Assembly (NCBI GenBank): GCA_047967505.1
Contig: CM106538.1
From: Dipteris shenzhenensis
Lineage: Eukaryota; Polypodiophyta; Polypodiopsida; Gleicheniales
Direction: 5' to 3' (one strand)
Length of the DNA: 64,000 nucleotides
Shown here: piece after piece, positions 11,537 to 21,073 of the stretch
Layout of the letters: each line of letters starts with the position of its first letter
Numbering within the stretch: position 1 is the stretch's first letter
The notes under the pieces: model-generated
What the model was told of the DNA's origin: nothing
What the model saw: only the letters and a program-made list of their open reading frames with translations
Databases searched by the model: none
Program-made: the position numbers and the translations under genes

Positions 11537-11793
11537 TGACAAAATATGAAGAGGGGAGAGGAGAAGAGTGGAGATAAGGAGAGAGGGCACAGCTAGAGAG
11601 CACACCACAAATGACTAACTATACACTAGATTTAGTTGAAAAAATAGAATATATACAAACCCTTTTAGGGTTAGGGTTAGGGGATCTAACCCTTTCCTTT
11701 ATAGCACTCTGTTGGGTTAGTGCTATGCACATATGATCACGTGATGGTGCTATGCACACATGATCACATGATGTTGAGCGTGAACTATCAACA
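11537..11793 (-). repeat. 5' LTR of the complete Copia A element
   Basis: This 257-bp partner of 4835-5091 differs from it by about seven single-base changes. The minus strand contains TTGTATATATTC (a possible TATA box) upstream of a CT-rich stretch. The right-hand target duplication GATTT follows at 11794. Confidence 0.95.
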
Positions 11794-11974
11794 GATTTCT
11801 CCAAATAACCAACCCACAGCATAATAGCCGGTGTGAGGTGACCACTTGGGCCCTTTGTTCTTGGGGCTGCCTCTTCCCTACAATAAAGTTTTAGAGCAAA
11901 CCAAGAAAATCTTGCACATGGAGCACATCTGGGATCTTGTGTCTCACGACTCTTTGTCCAATGCAATGAGCTTC

Positions 11975-12240
11975 CACAACAAGACAAAGCACCCATAGAC
12001 GCGCACACAGACGCGTTTATTGAACTAAATAAAAAACTTACGGGCGCATCTATTTGCGCGTCTATTTTCATGTCTGGAGACCCACGTCTACTAGCGTGTC
12101 TATATAGCAGACACATGCGCGTATAGACATGCATTTAGACGCTTAAATAGACGCTCTTATAAACGTGTAGACGCTTGTCGAACAGACAGACGCGTATATA
12201 GATGCATTTATAGATGCACTGATAGATGCGCTTTATAATA
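11975..12240 (+). repeat. Left TIR and subterminal AGACGCG repeats
   Basis: The inverted-repeat end is followed by many copies of AGACGCG, CGCGTCT and variants such as AGACGCT and AGATGCG. In CACTA elements such words bind the regulatory protein. Confidence 0.8.
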
Positions 12241-12400
12241 TTTTTTTAAAAATTTACAGAATGCTGTGTATGTTGTGTATGCTATATAGTTACAAGAATC
12301 CCATTTCCACATTATGTAATTCAATTCTTACAGCCAATGCAATCGCATTTTAATTACAATTCCAAATAAAACATTACAACTCCAAAACGCAATAAAATGC

Positions 12401-13486
12401 GTGCTTAATAGTGATGTGATGAAAAGATGGGTGACAAGATACGAGGATGCAAAGGCAAGAAGACAAGAAGAAAGGGCCCTCTTTCATACACACCACGGAT
12501 CTCCTGTGCCATACCCTCAGTATCTAAGAGCACTTCCAAAGGATATTCATGTGGATTGGCTACTTGATGAAATGGAAAAAGCAGAGAAATATGAGGGGAT
12601 GCATATCACAATGGAAGAATGGGAGTATGCTAGGGGATGCATGAGCAAGGTTGGTATATAGAATGTCATGCATAAGTTAGGAGCTTTCAATAATTTAGAT
12701 TGCTTATTTAATTGATTTTTTCTTGGTGTAGTGCACTATTTTCAATGCTAGATGGTGTGAGGGCAAGCATTTTCGAACACAATAGATTGATGATAAGAGA
12801 AACACACAAGATTGCGGCATCATTGCTAGCTTTCAGGGAGCCAATGGAGCCATGGATGATTATTGTGGCATAATCCAAGATATTATTATGCTTGACTTTC
12901 GACACTTCTTTGTGTATGTTTTGGATGTAAAGTGGTTTAAGGACGTGGTGGAAAGAGGCCCTAATGCAACAATCAAACGCCATGCAAGTGGCTTTGTAAC
13001 TATTGACTCCACAAAGTTTTGGCAAAGTAGGAAGGACACACTAGTACTACCGCAACAATGTGAACAGGTACTGTGCACACATATAAAAATACTCGCTTTT
13101 AAATATTTGATGCAAGAAAAATAACATGATTGTATTTGTGTTTGAATTAGGTTGTCTATCAACCAATGGTGGATAATAATAGATGGTGGCATGTCATACC
13201 TATTATGCCACGTTCCAAAGTGATGTATAGTACATTTACTAATATGGAGCGTATGGAGGATGATCATCGCTATGGACGTGATGATGACCGTGATACGAGA
13301 GAGGAGGATGATCATGAGATAGGAGATACAGATATTGAGGCCATTACCCATGAGGACGAGCCTACCATTGGTGATGCTGATTTCGATGAGCACATGAGTA
13401 GCACAAGTAGTAGTGGGTTGAATGTATTTGTAGATCTAAACACTTGTTTGGATTTTGAAGTAGATAGTTTGGCAAGATCTCATTGA
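12401..13486 (+). pseudogene. CACTA transposase C-terminal region with DUF4216-like domain
   Basis: Three exons can be joined in frame: 12401-12649, 12732-13067 and 13151-13486. Both introns (82 and 83 bp) have GT...AG ends, and the reading frame closes exactly across them. Exon 2 gives IDDKRNTQDCGIIASFQGAN followed by MDDYCGIIQDIIMLDFRHFF and VLDVKWFKDV. Exon 3 starts with VVYQPMVDNNRWWHVIPIMP. Together these match the layout of the DUF4216 domain found after the TNP2 transposase in CACTA elements. The tail is acidic. An in-frame TAG at 12783-12785 breaks exon 2. The catalytic part of the transposase is absent, so the true gene start is not present. Confidence 0.75.
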
Positions 13487-13699
13487 GGATGAGATTGAAC
13501 CGTAGCCCCATCATTGATATTGGCAAAACTATTTTACATATTGTTTCATTCTCCTTACCTCACTTAATTCTTATAGATGTGGGCTTGCAAAAAAGCATTG
13601 ATGTTTTTGTTAAAATTATGTGCTTTGGTAATCATGGGCAATGTTTGGAAAGCAATGATGTACACCAAAATCTCACTTTTTGTATTCTCTGGTTTGTGT

Positions 13700-13968
13700 C
13701 TATCTACGCATCTAAATGCACGTCTGATTCTCAGTGTAAACGTGCTAATACACGCGCAAATAGACGCGCTGATAAACACGATGTTAGACGGCCCGTATTT
13801 TCTCAGTTTAGATGCGCAAATAGACGTGTTAATACACGCACAAATAGACGAGTTGTTAGACGCGCTTTTAGACGCGCCCGTAATTCCTCTACTAAAGCAA
13901 CGCCTATAGACGTGCCCGCTATTTTGCGCATCTACCAAGCGCGTCTATAGTTGCTTTGTGTTGTTGTG
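13700..13968 (+). repeat. Right subterminal AGACGCG repeats and right TIR
   Basis: This is the mirror image of the left end. Words such as AGACGCG, AGACGTG, AATACACGC and CGCGTCT crowd the stretch, which ends in GCTTTGTGTTGTTGTG. The TTC duplication follows. Confidence 0.8.
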
Positions 13969-13971
13969 TTC

Positions 13972-16900
13972 CCTAATCAATTATCCCCACATGCATTTCT
14001 CATCGGCAATGAAGTCGAGCATATAGTTACATGCATTCAAATCTATACATGTATATACCTTCTAGCATGCACTACCTTCAGTGCACTGATCGCAACCAGT
14101 AGCGATAGGCAAGGATTGATCTACAAACAATCACGCCCGCTTTTTTATCACTAGGTTTTCCCAAACATGACGAGAGTCCTCTCTTAGGTACCAATGTTTG
14201 CTTTGCTACCTATAGCTTTCCAAAGTTGCAAGAAAATGCATAAACATGTTATGGATTGAGCCACCATTAAAGAATGGACTGATAATCGATAACTCCTCAT
14301 CATCAGAACGTCCTATGGCATGACACACGCCTCTGTATGTCATTGACATGGCAGCTCCATCTTCAACATGGCATATGCATCAACAACATCGTGTTTACTT
14401 CTTTTTCCTTCATATGAAGCTGTTGATTTTAGACTTGAAACACCAACAATTGATACTCAGTGCACCCTTCCTTCCACTCCCGATCCCAATTTCTTAAGGA
14501 CCATTATTGCATGATGTAGAAAGTTCACATCATATTTGCACTTGGAAACATATTGAGTGCACATTTGCATTGATGTCCTACCTTGGGCAACTCCTACATT
14601 AATCTCTTCTTTTGCCTCATTCGTGGAGGCCACAAGGTGTGTGCCAACTAATCCTTTCTCTCTCATGTTTTTTAGGCAATGGAAGCCTACATTTTGGACC
14701 ACTTAATTGCACAAGAACAAGCTTTGCCTCTCCATCCAATGACAACTCAAAATCTTGATGGGATCTCAACAATTCTAGTTGGCACAACACATCACCAAGC
14801 ATTCTAGTTTAATTACTTCATGCACATCACGCTTGGGCACTACTCTACAAGCTACATGAAACCAAGTTGTGACATGACAAACTCGCATTTTTATCTCTCC
14901 TCAATTCCAGCAAGATGTTAGCTGCCATGATGAACAGCTAGACAATGCTATGATTGTATCTCTCTCATCAATTTAGGCGAGATGTTGGGTTCCATGATGA
15001 AAAGCTAGACAGTGCTATGATTGATCTAGAAAACACAATTCGTTACTTGCATTCAAAAGAAGATCCAATGATCTATAAGCAATTACAACATACATATGAC
15101 AATGACAAATGTACAAATTCAACCAACTATCCTCGATGCAGCATGTAAGATTGAAAACCCTCTATTGTCACATAAATATGATGCTTCATAAACTACATCA
15201 GGTTATATCCTACTCTATTACTACACATTTGTGAATCTAAAACTATAAACATATAACAATAACACAAAGCCAAGATGATCTCGATCAGCTTTGCCAATCA
15301 CAAATTCAGCTGCTGGGAAAGGTTGAAATTGAGGTCACTACAAGATACAGGCCACTTTTCGACGCCGATACTGATGCTAAATACAAAGAAAAAAAAACTT
15401 AACCAGTGAAAAGTGTTGGAATGTTCTACATCGCAAAGAAAGTGTTGATATAGTCATCGGTATGGGCATTGGTAAGTGAATGTTTCCAGTGTCAGTATGG
15501 GCATCGGTATGAACATTGGTATCTACCGACACTGGAGTGTCAGTATATACCAACGTTCTAACAGAATTTAAAAAAATTATGGGGTAGGATGGGGCTTGTT
15601 TTAGTCCCATCTTGCCCCACAAAAATTTTTTTCATTATAAATGTTACAAAAGAGGTCTACAAAATTACATTACAATGTTACAAAAAGGGTCTGCAAAATG
15701 GCAAAAGTGCCGAGGTTGAAAATGGAAAATCTACCACATTAATGCGCTACAAAATGGCAAAAGTGCCGAAGTGGAAAATGGCAAATCTACTGAAATAATG
15801 CCCTATAAAATGGCAAAAGTGCCAAAATACCAAACGACAAAATGTCCTATCCTACTGCTCCTCCTCCCCCTCCAACTCTCCTCATCCTCCTCGCCCTCCT
15901 CGTCCTCCTTGCCCTCCTCGTATATAGCCTCTCTGTGTAGGCCTGATCCACCTCCTCTTCTATGAGCCTCTCTGCTTCGTCTTAAGATCTAGTCTCCATG
16001 TCTAGGTCTCTATATGGGTCAAAGTTTCCTCCCTAAGAACGAAACAAGTTAGGAAATAAGATAAGAGCGTCGATTGTAAGACAACGATGAGGATTAGGGT
16101 ATACTCACATGATGCTTTGCCACCTTTTGCCAATTGATTCTATATCCTTCTTGACCTTATGTACTCGTCGTCATCTGGAAGCCTACCAATCATAGATTTA
16201 TGTGGATCCAAATTCAAGGAGGTAGATATGAATAACAAAACATTTGAATGATTAAACATAGTAGATATTCAGTAGAAGATGAATATATACTTACATAAAA
16301 CCCCTTTTGTTGATCACACATGCTATCTTACATATTTCTTAGTGCCCCCCCCCCCTGGGGCTTCACATGCAACATAACTCTTGAAATTATTTAACAATCT
16401 CATTCAAAACGTTAATTTCTTTTTTTTTAATCTCACATTCGAATTTGGAATGTGTGTTATTGCTTGGAGACCAAGTTTTTCAAATTATGTTAGGCACTGC
16501 ATAAGTTATGCGCCAGGCAAGTTACCCATATGCAATATACTTCACAAAAAATGGCTACATGACCTAATCATGCATTGGCTTCATACATCCCCACATCTTA
16601 CTTGGATATCTCTTAGATACAATCTCAAAAGGCATATATAAACTAGGAGCTACAATCGATAGGTTTTTTTCTCCTCATATGATTTGTGACTATCTTGAAT
16701 TTATATTATGGATTAAGATTCGAATATTAGATGGCATTGCATAATTATCCATGTACCAACAAGCATGTACATATGTTACAAAGGTAAGTGTGCCTAAGTG
16801 GCACTCTTGCTTATGTGGTAGGATTGCCTATGTTAGTGATGGTGTGGCATTGTGCAACATAGTACTATTGAGGTACATGTAGCAACAATGTGGCTATATG

Positions 16901-17690
16901 CCAATTGTTATCTTATCTGAGTTTTGCTTTATGCCTATGGAAGCTTGCTTTATGTGCAACATCTATGTGAAGCTCTATCCTCACACTACCTATGTGTGCT
17001 TGTCTCTGTGTCTCATGTTGTTGTGTTGTTTACTTCTTTAGCTTGTCTATAGTGGCATGTTGTTCACCGTGTAGAAACAAAGCTTTTAAGGGACATTTTA
17101 GCTATTCTATTCTATATTCTGGAAAGGTGCATTGTAAAAAATGATGTCTTGGCTTTCAAAGGTTAAAGCTATGAATTGTTCTTTTGAGGAAAAAGCCGCA
17201 GCTTTTAAAGATAGAAGCAACACTTAAAGGAACTCCGCATTTATTATATTATGTATCATATTATCTAAAATCCGAATGCCATGCTTTTCATGCAGTAAGT
17301 AGGAATGGGCTCTTATTAAAGAACTTTTTCTTTCATAAGAAAGCAAAGTAAGAGCAAGGTTTTATTATGGAAAAACTTTAATTGGCTTATGTGCCATCAA
17401 TAGAACTATCTATAAGGTCAAAACTTGTTGATTCAAAAAACTAAGGGAACATTTTAATTTAGTAGCTTTATTTTCCATACATATTGTACAAGAGATAAAG
17501 GAGGTTTTGAAAGATAACAAGTCCCAAGAGGCATACATTGTGACCTTATGATAGATAGTACATGACCTTACATGTGATAACTATGTAAGCATGAACTGAT
17601 TGATGCCTTTAAATAAGGGATATTTGAGAGGCAAACTTTCAAATCAAGCTTTTAGATCGATGTGTAGACATGACCTTACATATGTAGGCA
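13972..17690. other. Repeat-poor intergenic sequence
   Basis: No gene can be supported. Short protein-like frames on the minus strand at 14802-14457 (for example KEEINVGVAQGRTSMQM) and on the plus strand at 14954-15148 have no recognisable family. 15420-15560 contains repeats of ATCGGTATGGGC and CAGTGTCGGTA type. 15694-15830 holds three copies of a 56-bp tandem repeat beginning CAAAATGGCAAAAGTGCC. 15855-15920 is a CCTCCT pyrimidine run, and a C13 run with a nearby GGGG lies at about 16346-16362. 17150-17600 contains degenerate phrases also seen in the array at 19650-20330. Confidence 0.4.
15694..15830 (+). repeat. 56-bp tandem repeat, three copies
   Basis: Copies begin at 15694, 15750 and about 15806 with CAAAATGGCAAAAGTGCC, followed by AAATGGNAAATCTAC. 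The copies differ by a few bases. No function is evident. Confidence 0.65.
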
Positions 17691-18714
17691 TCAGTGTGTA
17701 GATAGATCTGCATATCGAGCACTCAAAGAGTTCCAGTAAAGTGTTCCCGCCAGCCAATTGCCCACACCTTCGAGATAGCCTTGCAGCCCAGCTTTATCCA
17801 TCAGGCTTGTCTTCCTTATCTCGTTCACCAGCCTAACACACTCCTCGTCTTTGACTTTGATTAGCTCGCACACTTCCGAAACAATCCCCGACAAGTCGAC
17901 AGGACTGCATGTGGATTTGGATTTTGAATAGTCCAAATACATCACTGCAATAAGATTGAAATAATCGCCTTCAAGATACTCCTTTTTGAACGACACCAGA
18001 TCGTTCACCCAGCAGAGATTGTCGGTTGTGGCGTCCTGCAGTTTGGAAATGAGTGGATTCGTGTATGTTTCTTCATCAAGCTCTACGCCCAGCGTGTACT
18101 CCATCAGTATGGAGGCCGGATACCACCCATAAGTGCATCGACGTATTTCAATGAAAGTGTTTAGATCAGGAACAGTCTGTGTTTGTCGATAGATAATCTG
18201 GCTCCTATTCGCGTCGAGGAACGCCTTGAAGTATCGGATAAAGCGACCCTGCTGCGTCTTCGGCATCTCTTCGCAGATCTCGTTCCACCAATCAGCGGCA
18301 GTTTCGGTTTTATCACGCGCGCCACGTGAGAAGAGGACGAGTTACTGATGACTTTGCCTTCTAAGACACCTATAATTGATTGCAAAATCTCATCAGCCGC
18401 AGCCGAGTTGGCTCCCATTTCCTTGGGATCGTCAAGGAAGTTATCCAACAAGAACATCCAGGCGACGTGCTTGACTATGGGTACCATCCGTTTGCTAATA
18501 CCATTGGCATAGGCCAGGCACGCAAAGAGATGAAACCTGGACTCAACAAGGAGTTTGTCGGTAAAGCCAGATTTCGCAAGGTCCTTGAAGCGGGATACGA
18601 CCCAGGAATCACAAATGGATTTGAGTTGAAGACAATCGGGGTGATTGTTCGAGGGAAAGGAGCATTGGGGATGGGAATAGTTATATTTTGGACATTGGAA
18701 AGCAAGTTCTCCAT
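17691..18714 (-). pseudogene. Microbial-type terpene synthase-like (MTPSL), frameshifted
   Basis: The protein is a class I terpene synthase of about 340 residues, alpha-domain only, the size of the bacterial/fungal-like MTPSL enzymes of non-seed plants rather than the much longer typical plant enzymes. Such enzymes ionise prenyl diphosphates to mono- or sesquiterpenes. The N-terminal part (FQCPKYNYSHPQCSFPSN, then WMFLLDNFLDDPKEM, the Asp-rich metal site) reads in one frame. The rest (AADWWNEICEEMPKTQ, then the NSE motif NDLVSFKKE near 18000, ending at 17691) reads in another, with the shift near 18316-18324 in a GCGCGC run. The only good ATG (18714) is again out of frame with the core, so a second small indel is likely. 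No intron signals explain the shifts. A sequencing error cannot be excluded. It has no co-oriented neighbours. Confidence 0.8.
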
Positions 18715-18718
18715 GGAG

Positions 18719-18760
18719 GAAGATAGAATGAAGACAGACGAAGATAGAATGAAGACAGAC
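18719..18760 (-). repeat. 21-bp tandem repeat just upstream of the terpene synthase ATG
   Basis: On the plus strand GAAGATAGAATGAAGACAGA followed by C is repeated twice back to back. It lies immediately 5' of the ATG at 18714, probably in the untranslated leader. Confidence 0.7.
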
Positions 18761-19127
18761 AGATCGAAGGGGATAGAGCGGGAGTCGGTATGCTGGTAAG
18801 TCGAGAAGAAGAAGATCGGTAATAGATAGAGCCCGACGGAGTAAGATCAACGTGTCCTATATTTCAGACAGGTCCTATCCCATCAACGCCGGGTCCCTAG
18901 CCTATTTAGTGGGTCGGCGAAAAAGCTGAGCGTCGGAAGTGCAAAAGATTATAGACGATTGGAATTGATCCAACAACATTATTTATACGCTCTAACTACC
19001 ACACTATAATTAACATCGTATTTATAATCACATGTTATTATAAGCATCTTTTCCAGGGCCCCCCCCACATCCAGTACGGACAAAGCGGAAACCCCTAAAT
19101 CTATCATAAAGCCATGCTTCCTACTTA

Positions 19128-19528
19128 GGGGCTTAGCACATGGGAAGAAATAGGATGGGAATGGGAAAAGGTGGTCCCAAGTGGTCCCATGCATATTTCT
19201 ATCCTATTGCCATCCCACCATGTGCTAACAAAAAAAGATCTAGGGATGGGTTTAGGAGGAAGAGGACACATGGCATCATTTCATGTGTTTAAGAGGTGGG
19301 GACCTTGTGGGGACAAGGACACATGTCATCCTTCCATGTTTTTGAATCCCTAAAAAAGGGGAACCTATTCTGGCTGCCAGGGTCTAGAGGCCATGGTCCA
19401 GGATGGGAGAAAAAGTGGCTACTCCCATTCTAAATCCATCCTAGACCACTTGGTGTAGGATGGGAGTAATGATGACAAAAATATTCCCATCCTAAACCCA
19501 TGCTAGCCCCATCCATGTGCTAAGGCCC
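19128..19528. mobile_element. Tourist-like (PIF/Harbinger) MITE
   Basis: The 401-bp element starts GGGGCTTAGCACATGG and ends CCATGTGCTAAGGCCC, which form an inverted repeat with one or two mismatches. It is flanked by TTA on both sides (19125-19127 and 19529-19531). The TTA duplication and GGG ends are characteristic of PIF/Harbinger MITEs. Similarity between the two halves extends inward (AGGATGGGAAT on the left, ATTCCCATCCTA on the right). It has no coding capacity. Confidence 0.85.
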
Positions 19529-19649
19529 TTAGGTGATGGGTATACATAAAGTTGGAGGAAGACAATACCTCCTATTCATGCCTACGATCATCTTAAAGTT
19601 CTATTCATTTAGTCGGCACCCACCTAATTATTTTGACCTATTAAAGGAT

Positions 19650-20330
19650 TTTAGGGTGCACTATGACTCGTGAAGTAATTGTAAGTTGTCTTCCTTTTAA
19701 AAGAATTACAATCATGCTTATGAACTCTTTGAGTTTAGTGGGACACCTTAATCTTATGTATAATGAAGCCTACATTGAACGAAACTTGTATATTAATCAA
19801 GCCTTAAATGCAAGCTTTAAAATAGTGAGAACATACCATCAAAGGAATTATAGGTCCCTCAAAGATAAAAACCTATAAAAAATTGTTCATTGGAGGAAAA
19901 CTAAATAGTTTCTAAAACATGAATCAATGAGGCATATTGTGTCTTTGTTTTAAAAGAATTACAATCATGTCGGTAACCCTTTAATTTTAATAAGAGACCA
20001 TGACCTTATCTGTGTTATAAAAAAGTCAAATTGTAAAATAGTGTGAAAATTAGGCCGTTAAAGGAATAGGTCCCTTGGACCACCATCTTATAAAATAGTG
20101 TGAAAATAGAATTAGGCCGTCAAAGGAATAGGCTCCTTAGAGATAAAATACAATATAAAATTTGATTGATTAGATGAGATGTTGAATGTTGTCCTATGAG
20201 TAGTTTTAAAAAATAAAAAAGCACTGCATATTGTGTCTTCTTCTTTGAAACGTTTAAATTATGTTGCAAAGGTCCCTTACGGACTCCTTACAGATCAATA
20301 GATCCCTCAGAGCCCGAGGAGTCCACTAGG
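19650..20330 (+). repeat. Degenerate tandem repeat array
   Basis: Phrases such as TTTTAAAAGAATTACAATCATG (19697 and 19949), AAAGGAATAGG, CTCAAAGATAAA and TTGATTGATTAGATGAGATG recur about every 200-250 bp with drift. One unit reappears at 40010-40150, on the other side of the large transposon. The copies are too diverged to fix one unit length. Confidence 0.5.
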
Positions 20331-20434
20331 GTTTATCGTATGGTACCATGTGAGTGTAAGGGAGGGGGGTTATATAAGGGAAGGAAGGTACATTTTATAA
20401 GGTAAGGTCCCGTAAATAGGAGGTAGATAGGAGG

Positions 20435-20461
20435 AACACACTATTCAAAATTTTTGGACTT
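20435..20461 (+). repeat. Left terminal inverted repeat of the large transposon
   Basis: It matches 39930-39956 in reverse complement over all 27 bases. The preceding GAGG is repeated after the right end. It contains CACTA at positions 5-9, but the flanking trinucleotides do not match if the element is started there. Confidence 0.85.
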
Positions 20462-20515
20462 GTGTAAAGTCCAATTTGAGAAATGGACTAAAAAATAGTC
20501 CAAAATTTTTGAATA
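20442..20515 (+). repeat. Hairpin at the left end
   Basis: TATTCAAAATTTTTGGACT (20442-20460) is repeated inverted at 20497-20515 with one mismatch, so the terminal 80 bases can fold on themselves. Intervening copies of AAGTCCA and TGGACT continue the pattern. Confidence 0.7.
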
Positions 20516-20721
20516 TACTAGTAATGTTGTTTTTTGAACTAGATTTGACAACTCAAAACAAAAGATTTGATGATTAAGTACTAAGAACATCAATGCATAA
20601 CCAAATCTCTTACAAAGGTGGTCTACATAAACATCTTCATAACTTCTTGTGAATTGAGCTACTATCACCTAACAACATCAATAGATGACCAATAATAGAT
20701 GACCAATTCTCTTAGAAAGGT

Positions 20722-20859
20722 GGTGTAAATAAACACCTTTATGTATAAGTGGTGTGCACACACCTTTATGACCATTTCTTTTAGAAAGGTGGTGTACATA
20801 AACCCCTTAGAAAGGTAGTGTAGATAAATCCTTTTATGTGTAAGTGGTGTACATATACA
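20722..20859 (+). repeat. Left subterminal GGTGTA...ACACC repeats
   Basis: GGTGTAAATAAACACC occurs at 20722, GGTGTGCACACACC at 20751, GGTGTACATAAACCCC at 20791, and weaker copies at about 20817 and 20846. Each is preceded by a TTAGAAAGGT or TATGTRTAAGT phrase. Confidence 0.65.
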
Positions 20860-21073
20860 ACTCACTTGGTATTAAAAAACACCCTTAACCATAAAAATAC
20901 ATTTGACATAAAGTTTAAAATACACCATTAAGGACCTCATAAACAATCTTTATACACAATAATGAGAGTAAAGAAATCAAAAAAGAAGTTCAAAACTTGT
21001 GATTACAAAGCCGTCAGCCATCATGTTACTCAGTACCAATGTCTTCAATGCTAGGCCCTTGACTACCAGGGTC

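Larger units (their letters stand above)
4835..11793 (-). mobile_element. Complete Copia A retrotransposon, non-functional
   Basis: Two 257-bp LTRs (4835-5091 and 11537-11793) bound the element. They begin TG and end CA, and identical 5-bp direct repeats GATTT lie at 4830-4834 and 11794-11798, so this is a single intact insertion of 6,959 bp. On the minus strand the order is 5' LTR, primer-binding site, a very long leader, gag, protease, integrase, reverse transcriptase, RNase H, polypurine tract and 3' LTR. That is the Copia order, with integrase before reverse transcriptase. The LTRs differ at roughly seven positions, so it is an old but not ancient insertion. Gag, integrase and reverse transcriptase all carry stops, frameshifts or a deletion. 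Confidence 0.96.
11975..13968 (+). mobile_element. Deleted CACTA-type (En/Spm-like) DNA transposon with CACAA ends
   Basis: The ends are 30-bp imperfect inverted repeats (27 of 30 match). They start CACAACAAGACAAAGCACCC on the left and CACAACAACACAAAGCAACT on the right, reverse-complemented. They are flanked by the 3-bp direct repeat TTC (11972-11974 and 13969-13971). About 250 bp inside each end is packed with AGACGCG/CGCGTCT words, the subterminal-repeat layout of CACTA elements. The interior encodes only the C-terminal part of a CACTA transposase. Three-base duplication, subterminal repeats and this protein agree on the superfamily. The terminal CACAA is unusual. At 2.0 kb it is an internally deleted, non-autonomous copy. 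Confidence 0.85.

Noticed and set aside
14457-14802. A small minus-strand gene
   Set aside because: Two short frames cannot be joined and match no family I know. No start context or splice signals support it.
18475-18714. ATG-started frame MENLLSNVQN as a separate protein
   Set aside because: It is the wrong frame over the terpene synthase N-terminus. Only its ATG is likely to be real.
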